Of a stretch of DNA of 64,000 bases, positions 53,754-63,186 are shown piece after piece. How positions within the stretch are numbered: position 1 is the stretch's first letter; each line of letters starts with the position of its first letter. The translations under genes were made by a program, and so were the position numbers. This DNA comes from Sedimenticola hydrogenitrophicus. GTDB taxonomy: Bacteria; Pseudomonadota; Gammaproteobacteria; Chromatiales; Chromatiaceae. Location of the stretch: contig NZ_JANIOA010000008.1 of assembly GCF_025175675.1 (NCBI RefSeq), forward strand, positions 62,001 through 126,000, written 5' to 3'. The notes beneath the pieces are model-generated. The model was given only the letters and a program-made list of their open reading frames with translations. It did not search any database and was not told where the DNA came from.

Positions 53754-54629
53754 ATGCGACCTTCCGACCTGATCCAGGCCCTGGCCGTGGTGGTTATCTG
53801 GGGATTCAATTTTGTGGTGATCAAGGTCGCGGTGACGGAAATCCCGCCGCTGGCCCTGACCGCGTTGCGTTTTGCCTTTGTCGCCCTGCTGGTCGCACCC
53901 TTTTTCCGCCCGACCCGCGCCCAGTTCAGCAGTATTGCCGTACTGGCCGCGGTGCTGGGCTTTGGCCATTTCGGCATGCTGTTTATCGGCCTGCGTGGTG
54001 CCGATGCCGCCACCACCGCGCTGATGATCCAGCTCGGTATCCCGTTCAGCGTCATCCTCTCCACCCTGCTGTTCGCCGACAGCCTGGGCCGGGTGCGTAT
54101 CCTCGGCATGGCCCTGGCCTTCTCCGGCGCCGCCCTGCTGGCGGGCGAACCAAAGGGCGGCACCCCCCTGGCGCTGCTCGCGCTGCTGGTCTCGGCCTTC
54201 TGCTGGGCCTGGGCCAACGCGCTGATCAAACGCCACAGCGAGATACACCCCCTGACGATCATCGGCTGGATGAGCCTGCTGGCCATTCCCATCCTGACCG
54301 GCGCCTCCTGGCTGTTTGAATCCGGACAATTGGCCGCCATCCAGTCCGCCCGCTGGGCCACTTGGGCGGCCCTCGGCTATATCGTCATCGGCTCCTCCAT
54401 CGTCGCCTACTATCTCTGGTATCGGCTGATCGCCCGCCTCAGCATCAACCAGGTGGTACCGTTCTCGCTCCTGGCGCCGCTGATCGGCGTGGCCGCCGGC
54501 ATCCTGATCCTGGATGAGGCATTTACCCTGTACAAGGCCATCGGCGGCACCCTGACCATCGCCGGGGTCAGCCTGATCGAGCTGCGCCAGGCGCGGCGGC
54601 GGAAGCAGGCGCTGACATCCGATTCCTGA
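53754..54629 (+). CDS. EamA-family (DMT) transporter
   Basis: A 291-aa inner-membrane protein with about ten helices in two EamA halves: VVIWGFNFVVIKVAVTEIPP at the start, ALTALRFAFVALLVAPFF, and in the second half GYIVIGSSIVAYYLWYRLIA and GVAAGILILDEAFTLYKAIG. These are typical of RhaT/EamA-type metabolite exporters, including amino-acid exporters. Substrate is unknown. Confidence 0.9.
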   Translation: MRPSDLIQALAVVVIWGFNFVVIKVAVTEIPPLALTALRFAFVALLVAPFFRPTRAQFSSIAVLAAVLGFGHFGMLFIGLRGADAATTALMIQLGIPFSVILSTLLFADSLGRVRILGMALAFSGAALLAGEPKGGTPLALLALLVSAFCWAWANALIKRHSEIHPLTIIGWMSLLAIPILTGASWLFESGQLAAIQSARWATWAALGYIVIGSSIVAYYLWYRLIARLSINQVVPFSLLAPLIGVAAGILILDEAFTLYKAIGGTLTIAGVSLIELRQARRRKQALTSDS

Positions 54630-54745
54630 CCGCCGCCAACCGCGGGTTTTGCCGCGCAGTCGCTTGACGGGTGCAATACTACCGGGATCACAGACAGCGG
54701 GGATGAATTCCTTATACTGGCCCCTCATTTCAGCGGACGTCGCCT

Positions 54746-55687
54746 ATGTTACGGACAGCACGAGAGTGGATTCTGGCCTTTGCAGCGGCCACTGCCGTCC
54801 TGCTTGGTTCGGTGCTGGGAGCGGCTGCGGCGCCGGCCGGCACCCAAGCGGCAGGAGAAACCCCGTTCCGTACCCTGGCCGCCGCGGTAGCCCAGGCCGG
54901 TCGGCTGGAACGCTACGACTTCGCCACCATCGCCCTGAACGAATTGGTCGCCGCCTACGAGAGCAGCTATCGGGAGAGCGCCGACGAGCAACACGACAAA
55001 CCGAAGGCACGACTGAAACTGGCGCGCTGGAGAAGGGAGTCGCAGGCATTTATCGATCAACTCAACGTACTGCGGGCCGCGGTCAGCGATCAAAGCCTGA
55101 TTGAGATTGAATCCAACCAGTCCGGTCCGCTGCTGCTGTTCATTGACAATGTCCCGGTGCTCATCAGCGGACCGGAAATCGCCAGGGCCGGGCTGATGGA
55201 ACAGCGAATTATGCAAGGCTACTGCCTGCTGCATGACTGCGCGCGCTACCACGCCACCCCGCCCACGCCAGTGCTTGCCGAGGTGCCCCGGGTTCGCGGC
55301 GGCTGGCACCTGCAACACCGCCAGGGGGCGATCTACGAGACCGCGGACGGGCTGATGTTTGTATTTCGCACCCTGGAGGACCGGGTGGAAAAACAGGCAC
55401 GTTGCGAGGCCATCGCCGCTGATTTACGCCTGCTCGTCGGCCACCTCCAGACCGCACGCCAGGCCGGACATGCCATCGACTGGCAGCAGCTGAGCATCGC
55501 CACCCTGCAAGACGGCATCACCGAACAGATCGTCATCAATGCCGCCGGGGTCTACCTGAATATGGATCTGGGATTCTTCGGCAACGGCAAGGAGCTGCTG
55601 TCGCCGTTTCGCGACTGGGTCCGCAAGCGGGTGGCCGGGGAGCCGGCCAGCGTCGTCATTACCGAGGCGGAGCAATTGATCCGCTAA
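54746..55687 (+). CDS. Exported protein of unknown function
   Basis: A 313-aa protein with a signal peptide (WILAFAAATAVLLGSVLGAA, ending near APAGTQA). The mature part is mostly helical at first (KARLKLARWRRESQAFIDQL), then has a segment IESNQSGPLLLFIDNVPVLI and one cysteine pair (YCLLHDC). No family is recognised. It lies alone between the EamA gene and the convergent gene at 55699. Confidence 0.7.
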   Translation: MLRTAREWILAFAAATAVLLGSVLGAAAAPAGTQAAGETPFRTLAAAVAQAGRLERYDFATIALNELVAAYESSYRESADEQHDKPKARLKLARWRRESQAFIDQLNVLRAAVSDQSLIEIESNQSGPLLLFIDNVPVLISGPEIARAGLMEQRIMQGYCLLHDCARYHATPPTPVLAEVPRVRGGWHLQHRQGAIYETADGLMFVFRTLEDRVEKQARCEAIAADLRLLVGHLQTARQAGHAIDWQQLSIATLQDGITEQIVINAAGVYLNMDLGFFGNGKELLSPFRDWVRKRVAGEPASVVITEAEQLIR

Positions 55688-55698
55688 CGCGATACACC

Positions 55699-56238
55699 TC
55701 AACCGCCCCCGAACAGGCTCTGCCGCAGCGACCGGGCCATGCCGGAGAGCTGCGATTCGGCACGACTGCTCTCCATGATCTCCGGCCACGCCAGGTGGGC
55801 CAGGTGAAAGGCGCTCTCCCCGTTCTCGACGTCCACCAATCGGAAGATGACGATGGACTCGCCCTTCAGGGAGCGACAGTTGATCAGCGACAGGGAGAGG
55901 CCGGCAAACCAGGCCGCCGTCTGCGCCATCAACGAGAGTCGCCGGTCACCCTGAAACGGCGGGGTGTGGGAAAAGTCGGTGATCAGCGCGCTCAGCTGTT
56001 CCGCCAGGTTGAGCAGCTCTTCACCTTCGGTGTGTTTCACGCGACGGGTTATCTGTTCCAGGCTGGAGCGCTGGATCACGGAGAAGAGCAACAGCCGGGT
56101 GTGATCGTCGTAGATATAGATGGAGGTCCCGCCCACAGCATCCGCATCGAGCCGGGTCGGCATCCATCCCTTGGTCAGCAGTTTTTGATCGTAATCCTTC
56201 CTTGCCTTGTATTTGCAGAAATCAGCGACGTTGCCCAT
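55699..56238 (-). CDS. 179-aa cytoplasmic protein of unknown function
   Basis: Starts MGNVADFCKYKARKDYDQKL with a preceding GAGGTG near 56245. It has no signal or membrane helix; SIYIYDDHTRLLLFSVIQRS suggests a beta-rich core. It ends SRAESQLSGMARSLRQSLFG. It is convergent with the exported protein gene, with 11 bp between the stops. No family is recognised. Confidence 0.65.
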   Translation of the reverse strand: MGNVADFCKYKARKDYDQKLLTKGWMPTRLDADAVGGTSIYIYDDHTRLLLFSVIQRSSLEQITRRVKHTEGEELLNLAEQLSALITDFSHTPPFQGDRRLSLMAQTAAWFAGLSLSLINCRSLKGESIVIFRLVDVENGESAFHLAHLAWPEIMESSRAESQLSGMARSLRQSLFGGG

Positions 56239-56746
56239 TGATACACCTCAGGTGACCGCTTCATTACCTTAAGGGTAGTTTAACCCCCCGGGAGTAACAA
56301 GCTTCCTTTGGAATGATTATCCGATCGCCAGGGGTCTCCAATTTAATATTGCCGGGGTAACTACTCACGGGGTGATTGGCCTGCCTTGTTGGCCTCACAC
56401 GATGGCTTGTTTCCGCGAATCCAGCCTCATTTTCAGCGCCTGCCCAAGCCGCTCCCGGCCATCCCTGGCCTTCGCGGCATAAGTCCTTCCCTGGACAAAA
56501 CTCGCTTCGCTCAAACAAGGACAGGCTTGACTCTGAAAAAGGGGCCGGATTCGAGGCGCCATCAAGATCGGCCAACAAGGCAGGCCAATCGCTTATAGAC
56601 CGGGTGAGTAGTTACTTGCCGGGTAAAGCTGTTTCAGTTTTGTAGGGTGAGGAGTGGTACAAGGATGTACCGTTTACGGACCTGAGGATGGCATGCGCTG
56701 TCGCTTGCCCACCCGACAAAAGTATTTTATCAAATTGAAGTGGTAC
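56239..56746. repeat. Gap with MITE-like copy 3 (56357-56615) and inverted 43-bp repeat
   Basis: Copy 3 has ends GTAACTACTCAC (56357) and GTGAGTAGTTAC (56615), perfect 12-bp terminal inverted repeats, with the fullest centre of the three copies. The 43-bp repeat, inverted relative to its copies at 36164 and 44310, follows at 56649-56691. No gene is seen. Confidence 0.82.
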
Positions 56747-57727
56747 TCAGGCCATCGACTGGTAATAGATATTCTGTGGATGCTTGGCCTCGGCAAAGAA
56801 GTACCAGCGCTCGGCAATCAGTCCCAGGTACTGCAGGGCGAATGCGGCGATCGGCAGCGAGGGGGACTCCAGGCTGTAGGCGCTGGCAATCAGCGCCACC
56901 GGCAGCGGAAACACCGCCAGCAGAAAGAACCAGCGGATCAGTCGCAGCGCCCCCGGGGTGCGGCCGTGGAAAAACTCCCGGGTATTGAAGGCACCCCCCA
57001 TGAAGCCCTGGCTCAGCTGTTTCATATTGGGATGGCGCACCCCGATCGCGGTGCGCAGCCCGTACCTGTTGCGTAGCGCCCGGTTACGCGCCAGGGAGGC
57101 GCCGCGGGAGCCGGCACCGAGCAGGGTGAAGACCATCGCCCAGCTACTGAACAGGGGGACCAGGTCGGCGCCGATGTAGGCGGAAAATGCCGCGGCGAAC
57201 ATAAAGCCGGAGGCCAGCCCGAGCAGGGTGTAGTTGAGCACCGTCAGCGGGGTGTGCCACTCCTGGAGAAATTTGAGGCTGGCATAGATCATGGCGGTGC
57301 AGACGAACAGGGCGAAGGCGACGATACTGGCCAGCAGGCCGATGATCAGGGACAGATCCACCGGCAGGGTCTCCGCCACCAGGAACAGCGGAGCGGTCCA
57401 GCCGAAGTAGTGCACGACGCCATAGAGGAACACCAGCAGCATGAACAGCGGCAGCACGATCACCTCGCGCGACAGCCAGGAGGTGCGCCACTGGGTGACC
57501 GCGCGCCAGGCACGCTCCGGCCGTCCCAGGTGAAACACCGAGGCAACCAGGCCGAGGAGCAGGAACAGCAACGACAGGAGACTGCCCACGGCGTGGAAGC
57601 CCTGGCTCTCCTGGACCGGTATCAGGTCGGCCAGGGCGTACACCTGGCCGGTGAACAGGGCCAGGAACAGACCCTGTCCGATACCGATCAGGGTGGTGAG
57701 AAAAATTACCGAAAATGCCGGATGCAT
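56747..57727 (-). CDS. soeC: Sulfite dehydrogenase membrane anchor (DmsC/SoeC type)
   Basis: A 326-aa inner-membrane protein with about eight helices, of the DmsC/NrfD-like anchor family: FSVIFLTTLIGIGQGLFLAL at the start, LLGLVASVFHLGRPERAWRA and WRTSWLSREVIVLPLFMLLV are typical of SoeC/DmsC. It would pass electrons from the SoeAB complex to the quinone pool. It lies 635 bp downstream of soeB, much further than usual, with repeats in the gap. Confidence 0.9.
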   Translation of the reverse strand: MHPAFSVIFLTTLIGIGQGLFLALFTGQVYALADLIPVQESQGFHAVGSLLSLLFLLLGLVASVFHLGRPERAWRAVTQWRTSWLSREVIVLPLFMLLVFLYGVVHYFGWTAPLFLVAETLPVDLSLIIGLLASIVAFALFVCTAMIYASLKFLQEWHTPLTVLNYTLLGLASGFMFAAAFSAYIGADLVPLFSSWAMVFTLLGAGSRGASLARNRALRNRYGLRTAIGVRHPNMKQLSQGFMGGAFNTREFFHGRTPGALRLIRWFFLLAVFPLPVALIASAYSLESPSLPIAAFALQYLGLIAERWYFFAEAKHPQNIYYQSMA

Positions 57728-58362
57728 CGTTTTATCCTATTTCCTGATTTGCTCTTCTGCCGGCCCGCAATCCGTAGGTTGGGGCGAGCCTGCGAACCCC
57801 AACATGGCGCATTGACCGGACCTTCTTTCGTTGGGGTTCGCTCCACTCACCCCAACCTACGTGTGACACAGTCCTCGTTCCCATGCTCCGAGACTGTGAA
57901 AGAATTGCCAAATGACGCGAAAAGGGGGGTACCCAAACCCTTCCCGAGATGGCGATCGCCTCTCTACGGGCTTCTCAGGCGGTCAATTTTTTTGCCGCGT
58001 TGATCAGCCTGAATACTTTCACAGTCTCTCCGCGTGGGAATGCATACCCAACGCGTAAGGTAGGCGCGTAGTTCTGAGCCCACCTCATTCCCGTACCGCA
58101 CCGTCCGCGTGGGCTGAGCTGCAGATTTTTCGTCATTCCGGCGCAGGCCGGAATCCAGGAATACCGCCACCATTAAGCAGGCTGGATCCCGGCCTGCGCC
58201 GGGATGACGGTGGTTCTTGGCTTAAGTAAGTGCCATTCGGGTAGACACTAGTCTGAGCCCACCTCTTCCCATGCCACACCGTCCGCGTGGGCACAAAAAA
58301 CGTGCCCACCCTACCGACGATCCCGTCCTCGTTCCCGCGCTCCGCGTGGGAATGCATACCAA
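57728..58362. repeat. Repeat-filled gap between soeB and soeC
   Basis: Three palindromes lie here. GTAGGTTGGGGCGAGCCTGC (57774) is mirrored by TCACCCCAACCTAC ending 57860. CGTCATTCCGGCGCAGGCCG (58131) is mirrored by CGGCCTGCGCCGGGATGACG ending 58209; its partner copy is at 62243-62321. The 22868-type repeat lies inverted at 58328-58360, 3 bp from the soeB stop. ACTGTGAAAG/CTTTCACAGT forms a further pair (57892 and 58016). Confidence 0.85.
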
Positions 58363-59088
58363 TTACCAGGCCACATCGTCCAGGGTATCGCCCTGCTCGA
58401 TCGGCATCTCCACCTCTTCCTTGCGCAGCGGGTTATCCGCGCGGATCAGCTCGTCCTCGTGGATCTGCATCTGGCTGCGACGCCGCGGCAGGTAGTGGTT
58501 GGCCGGCTGGGTACCCCACTCCGGCTGCAGCTGGTAGCCGCCCTGTTCGCGGATCGCCACCGAGGCGGCCGAGTCGGGATCGTGAATATCGCCGAAAATG
58601 CGCGCCGAGGTGGGACAGGCCAGCACGCAGGCCGGCTTGCGCTCCGACTCCTGCAGGGTCTGGTCGGTGACCCGATCCACACACAGGGTGCACTTCTTCA
58701 TCACCTTGTTCTGGGCATCGATCTCGCGGGCGCCGTAGGGGCAGGCCCAGGAGCAGTATTTGCAGCCGATGCACTTGTCGTAATCCACCAGCACGATGCC
58801 GTTGTCCGCGCGCTTGTAGCTGGCCCCGGTGGGGCAGACCGGCACACAGGGCGGATCCTCGCAGTGCAGGCAGGATTTGGGAAAATGGATGGTCTCAGTA
58901 TGCGGAAAACAGCCCACCTCGTAGGTCTGCACCCGATTGAAGAAGACCCCGCTCGGATCGGCGCCATAGGGGTTCTCGTCCGGTAGCGGACCGGCCCAGC
59001 CGGAGCTGTTCCACTCCTTGCAACTGGTGACACAGGCGTGGCAGCCGACGCAGACATTCAGATCGATAACCAGTGCCAGTTGGCTCAT
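58363..59088 (-). CDS. soeB: Sulfite dehydrogenase iron-sulfur subunit
   Basis: A 241-aa ferredoxin-like subunit. Four cysteine sets for [4Fe-4S] clusters are visible: CVGCHACVTSC, CLHCEDPPCVPVCP, CIGCKYCSWACP and CTLCVD with CVLACP. The ATG at 59088 overlaps the soeA stop (ATGA); the longer open frame that starts at 59151 lies within soeA. It carries electrons from the molybdenum subunit to SoeC. It has no signal peptide, as expected for the cytoplasmic enzyme. Confidence 0.93.
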   Translation of the reverse strand: MSQLALVIDLNVCVGCHACVTSCKEWNSSGWAGPLPDENPYGADPSGVFFNRVQTYEVGCFPHTETIHFPKSCLHCEDPPCVPVCPTGASYKRADNGIVLVDYDKCIGCKYCSWACPYGAREIDAQNKVMKKCTLCVDRVTDQTLQESERKPACVLACPTSARIFGDIHDPDSAASVAIREQGGYQLQPEWGTQPANHYLPRRRSQMQIHEDELIRADNPLRKEEVEMPIEQGDTLDDVAW

Positions 59089-62009
59089 ACCTTGCTCCCC
59101 TTCTTCCTGCCCGGTTTTTTGCCCAACTGGCCGGCAAAAAACGCCTGCCAACGGCCGCGGCGAACCTTCTGGCCCGGCAGGGGTTTCATCACGCTGAACT
59201 GGGGTAATGTCAGCGCCGGTTCATCCGCGCCCGCCTTGTAGATCTTCACCCGCACGTCGAACCAGGCCGCCTGGCCGGTGACCGGGTCGGAGTTGGAGAG
59301 GTGTTCGCCCGACTCGCAGGGCGGCAGCTCCTCCGGGATCAGGTGGTTGAGCAGAAAGCCCTTCTGCGACTCGTTGGCGTTGGGCGCCAGGCCCCAGGCG
59401 CCGGCCGCCTTGCCGATGGCGTTCCAGGTCCAGACCGTGCCCGGCTCCACCGCCTCGGAGTAACGGCACATGCAGCGCACCTTGCCGGTGGGCGACTCGA
59501 CCCAGATCCAGTCGCCGTCGTCGATCCCCTTGGCGTGCGCCAGGATCGGGTTGACGAACAGATAGTTATGGGTATGGATCTGCCGCAGCCAGGCGTTCTG
59601 GGAGTCCCAGGAGTGGTACATGGCCATCGGCCGCTGGGTCAGGGCATTCAATGGATACTCGTGGGTATCCACCAGGCGTGACAGCAGCGGCTCGCTGTAG
59701 AACGGCAACGGATCGAAGTGCATTTCGATACGCTTGCGCAGCCGCTCCGGCGGCTGGCGCCCCTTACCCTTACCCTGGGCGGCGAGGCGGAACTTCTGCA
59801 GCACCTCGGAGTAGAGGTGAATGGTGATCGGCTCGGCGTAGCGGATCATGCCGTGGTTGCGCGCCCAGTGCAGGTAGCCCTTGTTCCAGTTGCGCATGTA
59901 CTGGTAGGACTTGGGCAGCTTGTAGTGGTAGTAGCAGTCGTTCTTCTGGTACATCTCCCACTGCCGCGGGTTGGGCTCGCCCTTGAGGAACTTCTCGCCG
60001 CCCTTGCCGCGCCAGCCGGCCAGAAAGCCGATACCGGAACCGGGCGAGGTCTCGTAATTGGTGATGAAATCGGGATAGTCGCGGTATTTGCGCTCGCCCT
60101 TCTCATTGATGAACGCGGGCAGCTTGAGGCGGCTGCCCAACTCCACCAGCACCTCCTGGAACGGCTTGCATTGACCGGTGGGCGGCACCACCGGGATACG
60201 CACCGAGTCCACCGGCCCCTCGAACTCGGAGATCGGCCGGTCCAGCATGGAGAGGGCGTCGTAGCGCTCCAGGTAGGTGGTATCGGGCAGCACCAGGTCG
60301 GCGAAGGCCACGGTCTCCGACTGGAAGGCGTCGCAGACGATCAGGAACGGGATCTTGTACTCGCCCTGCTCGTCCTTGTCGGTGAGCATGTGGCGGATCT
60401 GCTCGGTGTTCATGGAGGAGTTCCAGGCCATGTTGGCCATGAACAGCAGCATGGTATCGATGGAATAGGGGTCGCCGCGCCAGGCGTTGGTGATGGCGTT
60501 GTGCATCAGCCCGTGCACCGACAGCGGGTACTCCCAGGAGAACGCCTTGTCCAGGCGCACCGCCTCGCCCTGCTCGTCGACGAACAGGTCTTCCGGCTTC
60601 GCCGGCCAGCCCAGCGGCATGCCATCCAGCGGCGTGTTGGGCTTGACCGCGTCGGGTGAATTCGGCGGCTTGGGGCAGGGCGGAATCGGCCGCGGGAACG
60701 GCGCCTTGTGGCGGAAGCCGCCGGGCCGGTCGATGGTGCCGAGCAGGGTCATGAGGATGCTCAGGGCGCGGATCGACTGGAAACCGTTGGAGTGGGCGGC
60801 GATGCCGCGCATGGCGTGGAACGCCACCGGGTTGCCGGTGATCGACTCGTGCTCGTTCTCCCAGCTGTCGGTCCACTGGATCGGCAGTTCGATCTTCTGG
60901 TCGCGGGCGGTGACGCCCATCTCGTGGGCCAGGCGGCGGATGGTGGCGGCCGGGATACCGGTAATCCCCTCGGCCCACTCCGGGGTGTACTCCTCCAGCC
61001 GATCCTTGAGCAGCTGGAAGGCCGGTTTCACCTTGGTGCCATCTTCCAGCCGGAACGACCCCAGCAGCCGGGGCTCGGTACCAGGGGTGTGAGTGGAGAT
61101 CTCCTTGTCCAGATCGCGATCCCACCAGAGCTTGTTCTCGGGATCGAAACAGCCCTCCTCCACGTGCATCTCGAAACGGGAGAAGAGACCGTGATCATCG
61201 CGCCGGGGATCGTCCACCACCAGTTCGGCGGCATTCGAGTACTGGATCAGGAATTCGCGATCGAACAGGCCCTGGTTGATCAGTTCGTGATTGATGGCCA
61301 GGATCAGTGCGCCGTCGGTGCCCGGCTTGATCGGCACCCACTCGTCGGCAATCGCCGAATAGCCGGAGCGGATCGGGTTGATGGAGATGAAGCGGCCGCC
61401 ACGCCGTTTGAATTTCGAGATGTGGATCTTCAACGGGTTGGAGTCGTGATCCTCGGCGGTGCCGATCATCACAAACAGCTTGGCCCGCTCCAGGTCCGGC
61501 CCACCGAACTCCCAGAACGAACCGCCGATGGTATAGATCATGCCGGCCGCCATGTTGACCGAACAGAAGCCGCCGTGAGCCGCGTAATTGGGCGTGCCGA
61601 ACTGCTTGGCGAACAGACCGGTAAGGGCCTGCATCTGGTCCCGGCCGGTGAACAGGGCGAACTTCTTCGGGTCCTCGGCGCGGATCCGCGCCAGCCGCTC
61701 GCTGATCATCTCGAACGCCTGTTCCCAGGAGATCTCCTCGAACTCGGAGGTGCCCCGCTCCGCACCCTGCCGCCGTAACAGGGGTTTGGTGATACGCGCC
61801 GGCGAGTACTGCTTCATGATGCCGGAGGAGCCCTTGGCGCAGATCACCCCCTGGTTGTGGGGATGGTTGGGGTTACCCTCGATGTGGCGGATCTGGCCGT
61901 CGCGCAGCGTCACCCGGATACCGCAACGGCAGGCGCACATGTAGCAGGTGGTGGTCTTGACCTCCACACGGCCCAGGTCGTTGTCGGATTGGGTGGTTGG
62001 ATCTTGCAT
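59085..62009 (-). CDS. soeA: Sulfite dehydrogenase molybdenum subunit
   Basis: A 974-aa molybdopterin-guanine-dinucleotide enzyme of the SoeA/PsrA branch. The cluster motif TCYMCACRCGIRVTLRDG is followed by ICAKGSSGIMK with the fourth Cys. There is no Tat signal, so the enzyme is cytoplasmic, as SoeA is. SoeABC oxidises sulfite to sulfate with electrons to quinone in sulfur oxidisers. I choose ATG 62009 (MQDPTTQSDN, with GGGA upstream); an ATG at 62015 or the frame start at 62084 is possible. Polysulfide reductase is the main alternative. Confidence 0.9.
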   Translation of the reverse strand: MQDPTTQSDNDLGRVEVKTTTCYMCACRCGIRVTLRDGQIRHIEGNPNHPHNQGVICAKGSSGIMKQYSPARITKPLLRRQGAERGTSEFEEISWEQAFEMISERLARIRAEDPKKFALFTGRDQMQALTGLFAKQFGTPNYAAHGGFCSVNMAAGMIYTIGGSFWEFGGPDLERAKLFVMIGTAEDHDSNPLKIHISKFKRRGGRFISINPIRSGYSAIADEWVPIKPGTDGALILAINHELINQGLFDREFLIQYSNAAELVVDDPRRDDHGLFSRFEMHVEEGCFDPENKLWWDRDLDKEISTHTPGTEPRLLGSFRLEDGTKVKPAFQLLKDRLEEYTPEWAEGITGIPAATIRRLAHEMGVTARDQKIELPIQWTDSWENEHESITGNPVAFHAMRGIAAHSNGFQSIRALSILMTLLGTIDRPGGFRHKAPFPRPIPPCPKPPNSPDAVKPNTPLDGMPLGWPAKPEDLFVDEQGEAVRLDKAFSWEYPLSVHGLMHNAITNAWRGDPYSIDTMLLFMANMAWNSSMNTEQIRHMLTDKDEQGEYKIPFLIVCDAFQSETVAFADLVLPDTTYLERYDALSMLDRPISEFEGPVDSVRIPVVPPTGQCKPFQEVLVELGSRLKLPAFINEKGERKYRDYPDFITNYETSPGSGIGFLAGWRGKGGEKFLKGEPNPRQWEMYQKNDCYYHYKLPKSYQYMRNWNKGYLHWARNHGMIRYAEPITIHLYSEVLQKFRLAAQGKGKGRQPPERLRKRIEMHFDPLPFYSEPLLSRLVDTHEYPLNALTQRPMAMYHSWDSQNAWLRQIHTHNYLFVNPILAHAKGIDDGDWIWVESPTGKVRCMCRYSEAVEPGTVWTWNAIGKAAGAWGLAPNANESQKGFLLNHLIPEELPPCESGEHLSNSDPVTGQAAWFDVRVKIYKAGADEPALTLPQFSVMKPLPGQKVRRGRWQAFFAGQLGKKPGRKKGSKV

Positions 62010-62502
62010 GGGCATTCCCGAATTCAAGGTATGATAAAAATCATTAATTAATCTTATTCTAATATTCGCTTTGTTGCGCTGCAACTGCAGGGTTGTTTAT
62101 GGAGACATGGAGTGAGTGAATGGCCCAAAAGGATTTACCCTACCTTATAATTCATGGGTTTATGGAACGAATCAGCGGACACGGAACAGGGATTTAGCAT
62201 AGCGGGCGGAGTCAAATGGCACTTACTTAAGCCAAGAACCACCGTCATCCCGGCGCAGGCCGGGATCCATATCCACCAATGGTGGTCGCTTCTCTGGATT
62301 CCGGCCTGCGCCGGAATGACGATCCACTTACTTTCACGGGAATAGACTGCCTAATTAAGTGCCATTCAGGTCAGAGTCAAATTTGATCAAGGAAATGGGA
62401 CATTTTATACGCCACTGTCCATCAAATTTGACTCCGACACCATCACGCATTCCCGGCAGATTGGTCACGCATCCCCTGCAGACGTGGTTGTGCGCCACAG
62501 GC
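62010..62502. repeat. soeA upstream region with REP-like palindrome (62243-62321)
   Basis: CGTCATCCCGGCGCAGGCCG (62243) is mirrored by CCGGCCTGCGCCGGAATGACG ending 62321. With its flank GGCACTTACTTAAGCCAAGA (62219) it is an inverted partner of 58131-58235. CAAATTTGAC strings at 62388-62432 form another inverted pair. The AT-rich bases 62035-62070 likely hold the soeA promoter. Confidence 0.8.
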
Positions 62503-63006
62503 CTAATAAGGCACCTGGGGACCACGCCAATCTGGTCCGATCGGCCTCGCACGGGCAATGGCAGCATCGGCGGAACCCCAGCCCTCACAACGGGTAGCCC
62601 CCTTACGACCCCGCCAGAAGTTGAGCCACCCCTTGCACAGGGCGTAGAAGTGGAAAAAACGCAGCGCCATACGACGCTGGCCGGATCGCAGCGGCTCGCG
62701 GCTGCAGATCAGCTTGTCGTCATACATGAAGCGCTCCGAAAGCCCGATCGCCCCCCAGGCCCGTACCCGGGTATGTGTTCCAAGGGGCAGGCGGGGACCC
62801 AACACCACCGCGTCCAACAGATCTCCCTCCCCGCCGATATAGCCGGGAACACTACCGTAGTTGAAGGGGCACGGCAGTGGCGACACAAAATCAATATGCC
62901 CGCTGCTCCCACGCTTGAGAAAGCTGCCACGGGGGATCTCTATCACTACCTCCACCTCGGGAGGGTCCGCGGAAGGGTTCGCGTGTCGATTTTCAAGTGT
63001 TTGCAT
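62503..63006 (-). CDS. Inorganic pyrophosphatase, family I
   Basis: A 167-aa protein. VEVVIEIPRGSFLKRGSSGH and the active-site stretch CPFNYGSVPG, then GDLLDAVVLGPRL, match family I pyrophosphatases, which hydrolyse pyrophosphate to phosphate with Mg2+. The C-terminal third (FHFYALCKGWLNFWRGRKGA and beyond) differs from E. coli Ppa and is Arg-rich. The ribosome site is weak. It lies convergent with nothing and divergent from the MHYT gene. Confidence 0.82.
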   Translation of the reverse strand: MQTLENRHANPSADPPEVEVVIEIPRGSFLKRGSSGHIDFVSPLPCPFNYGSVPGYIGGEGDLLDAVVLGPRLPLGTHTRVRAWGAIGLSERFMYDDKLICSREPLRSGQRRMALRFFHFYALCKGWLNFWRGRKGATRCEGWGSADAAIARARPIGPDWRGPQVPY

Positions 63007-63186
63007 ACTTTAGAGGATAGCGGATATCCCCTGGCCGACAGGCCTGCCCTCGAGGCAGGTGACACTGAAGTGGCCTCAACCGGTCCGTGCCGGTTGCTAG
63101 TCGTCTGGACTACTGCTTTAGATCAAGTACAAATCGGATCCGCTGAACTACCCTGACCTTGAGACGGAACCTATTCAGGAGTAATC

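Noticed and set aside
59089-59151. 21-codon upstream extension of SoeB
   Set aside because: It lies within soeA; the ATGA overlap at 59085-59088 gives the normal start.
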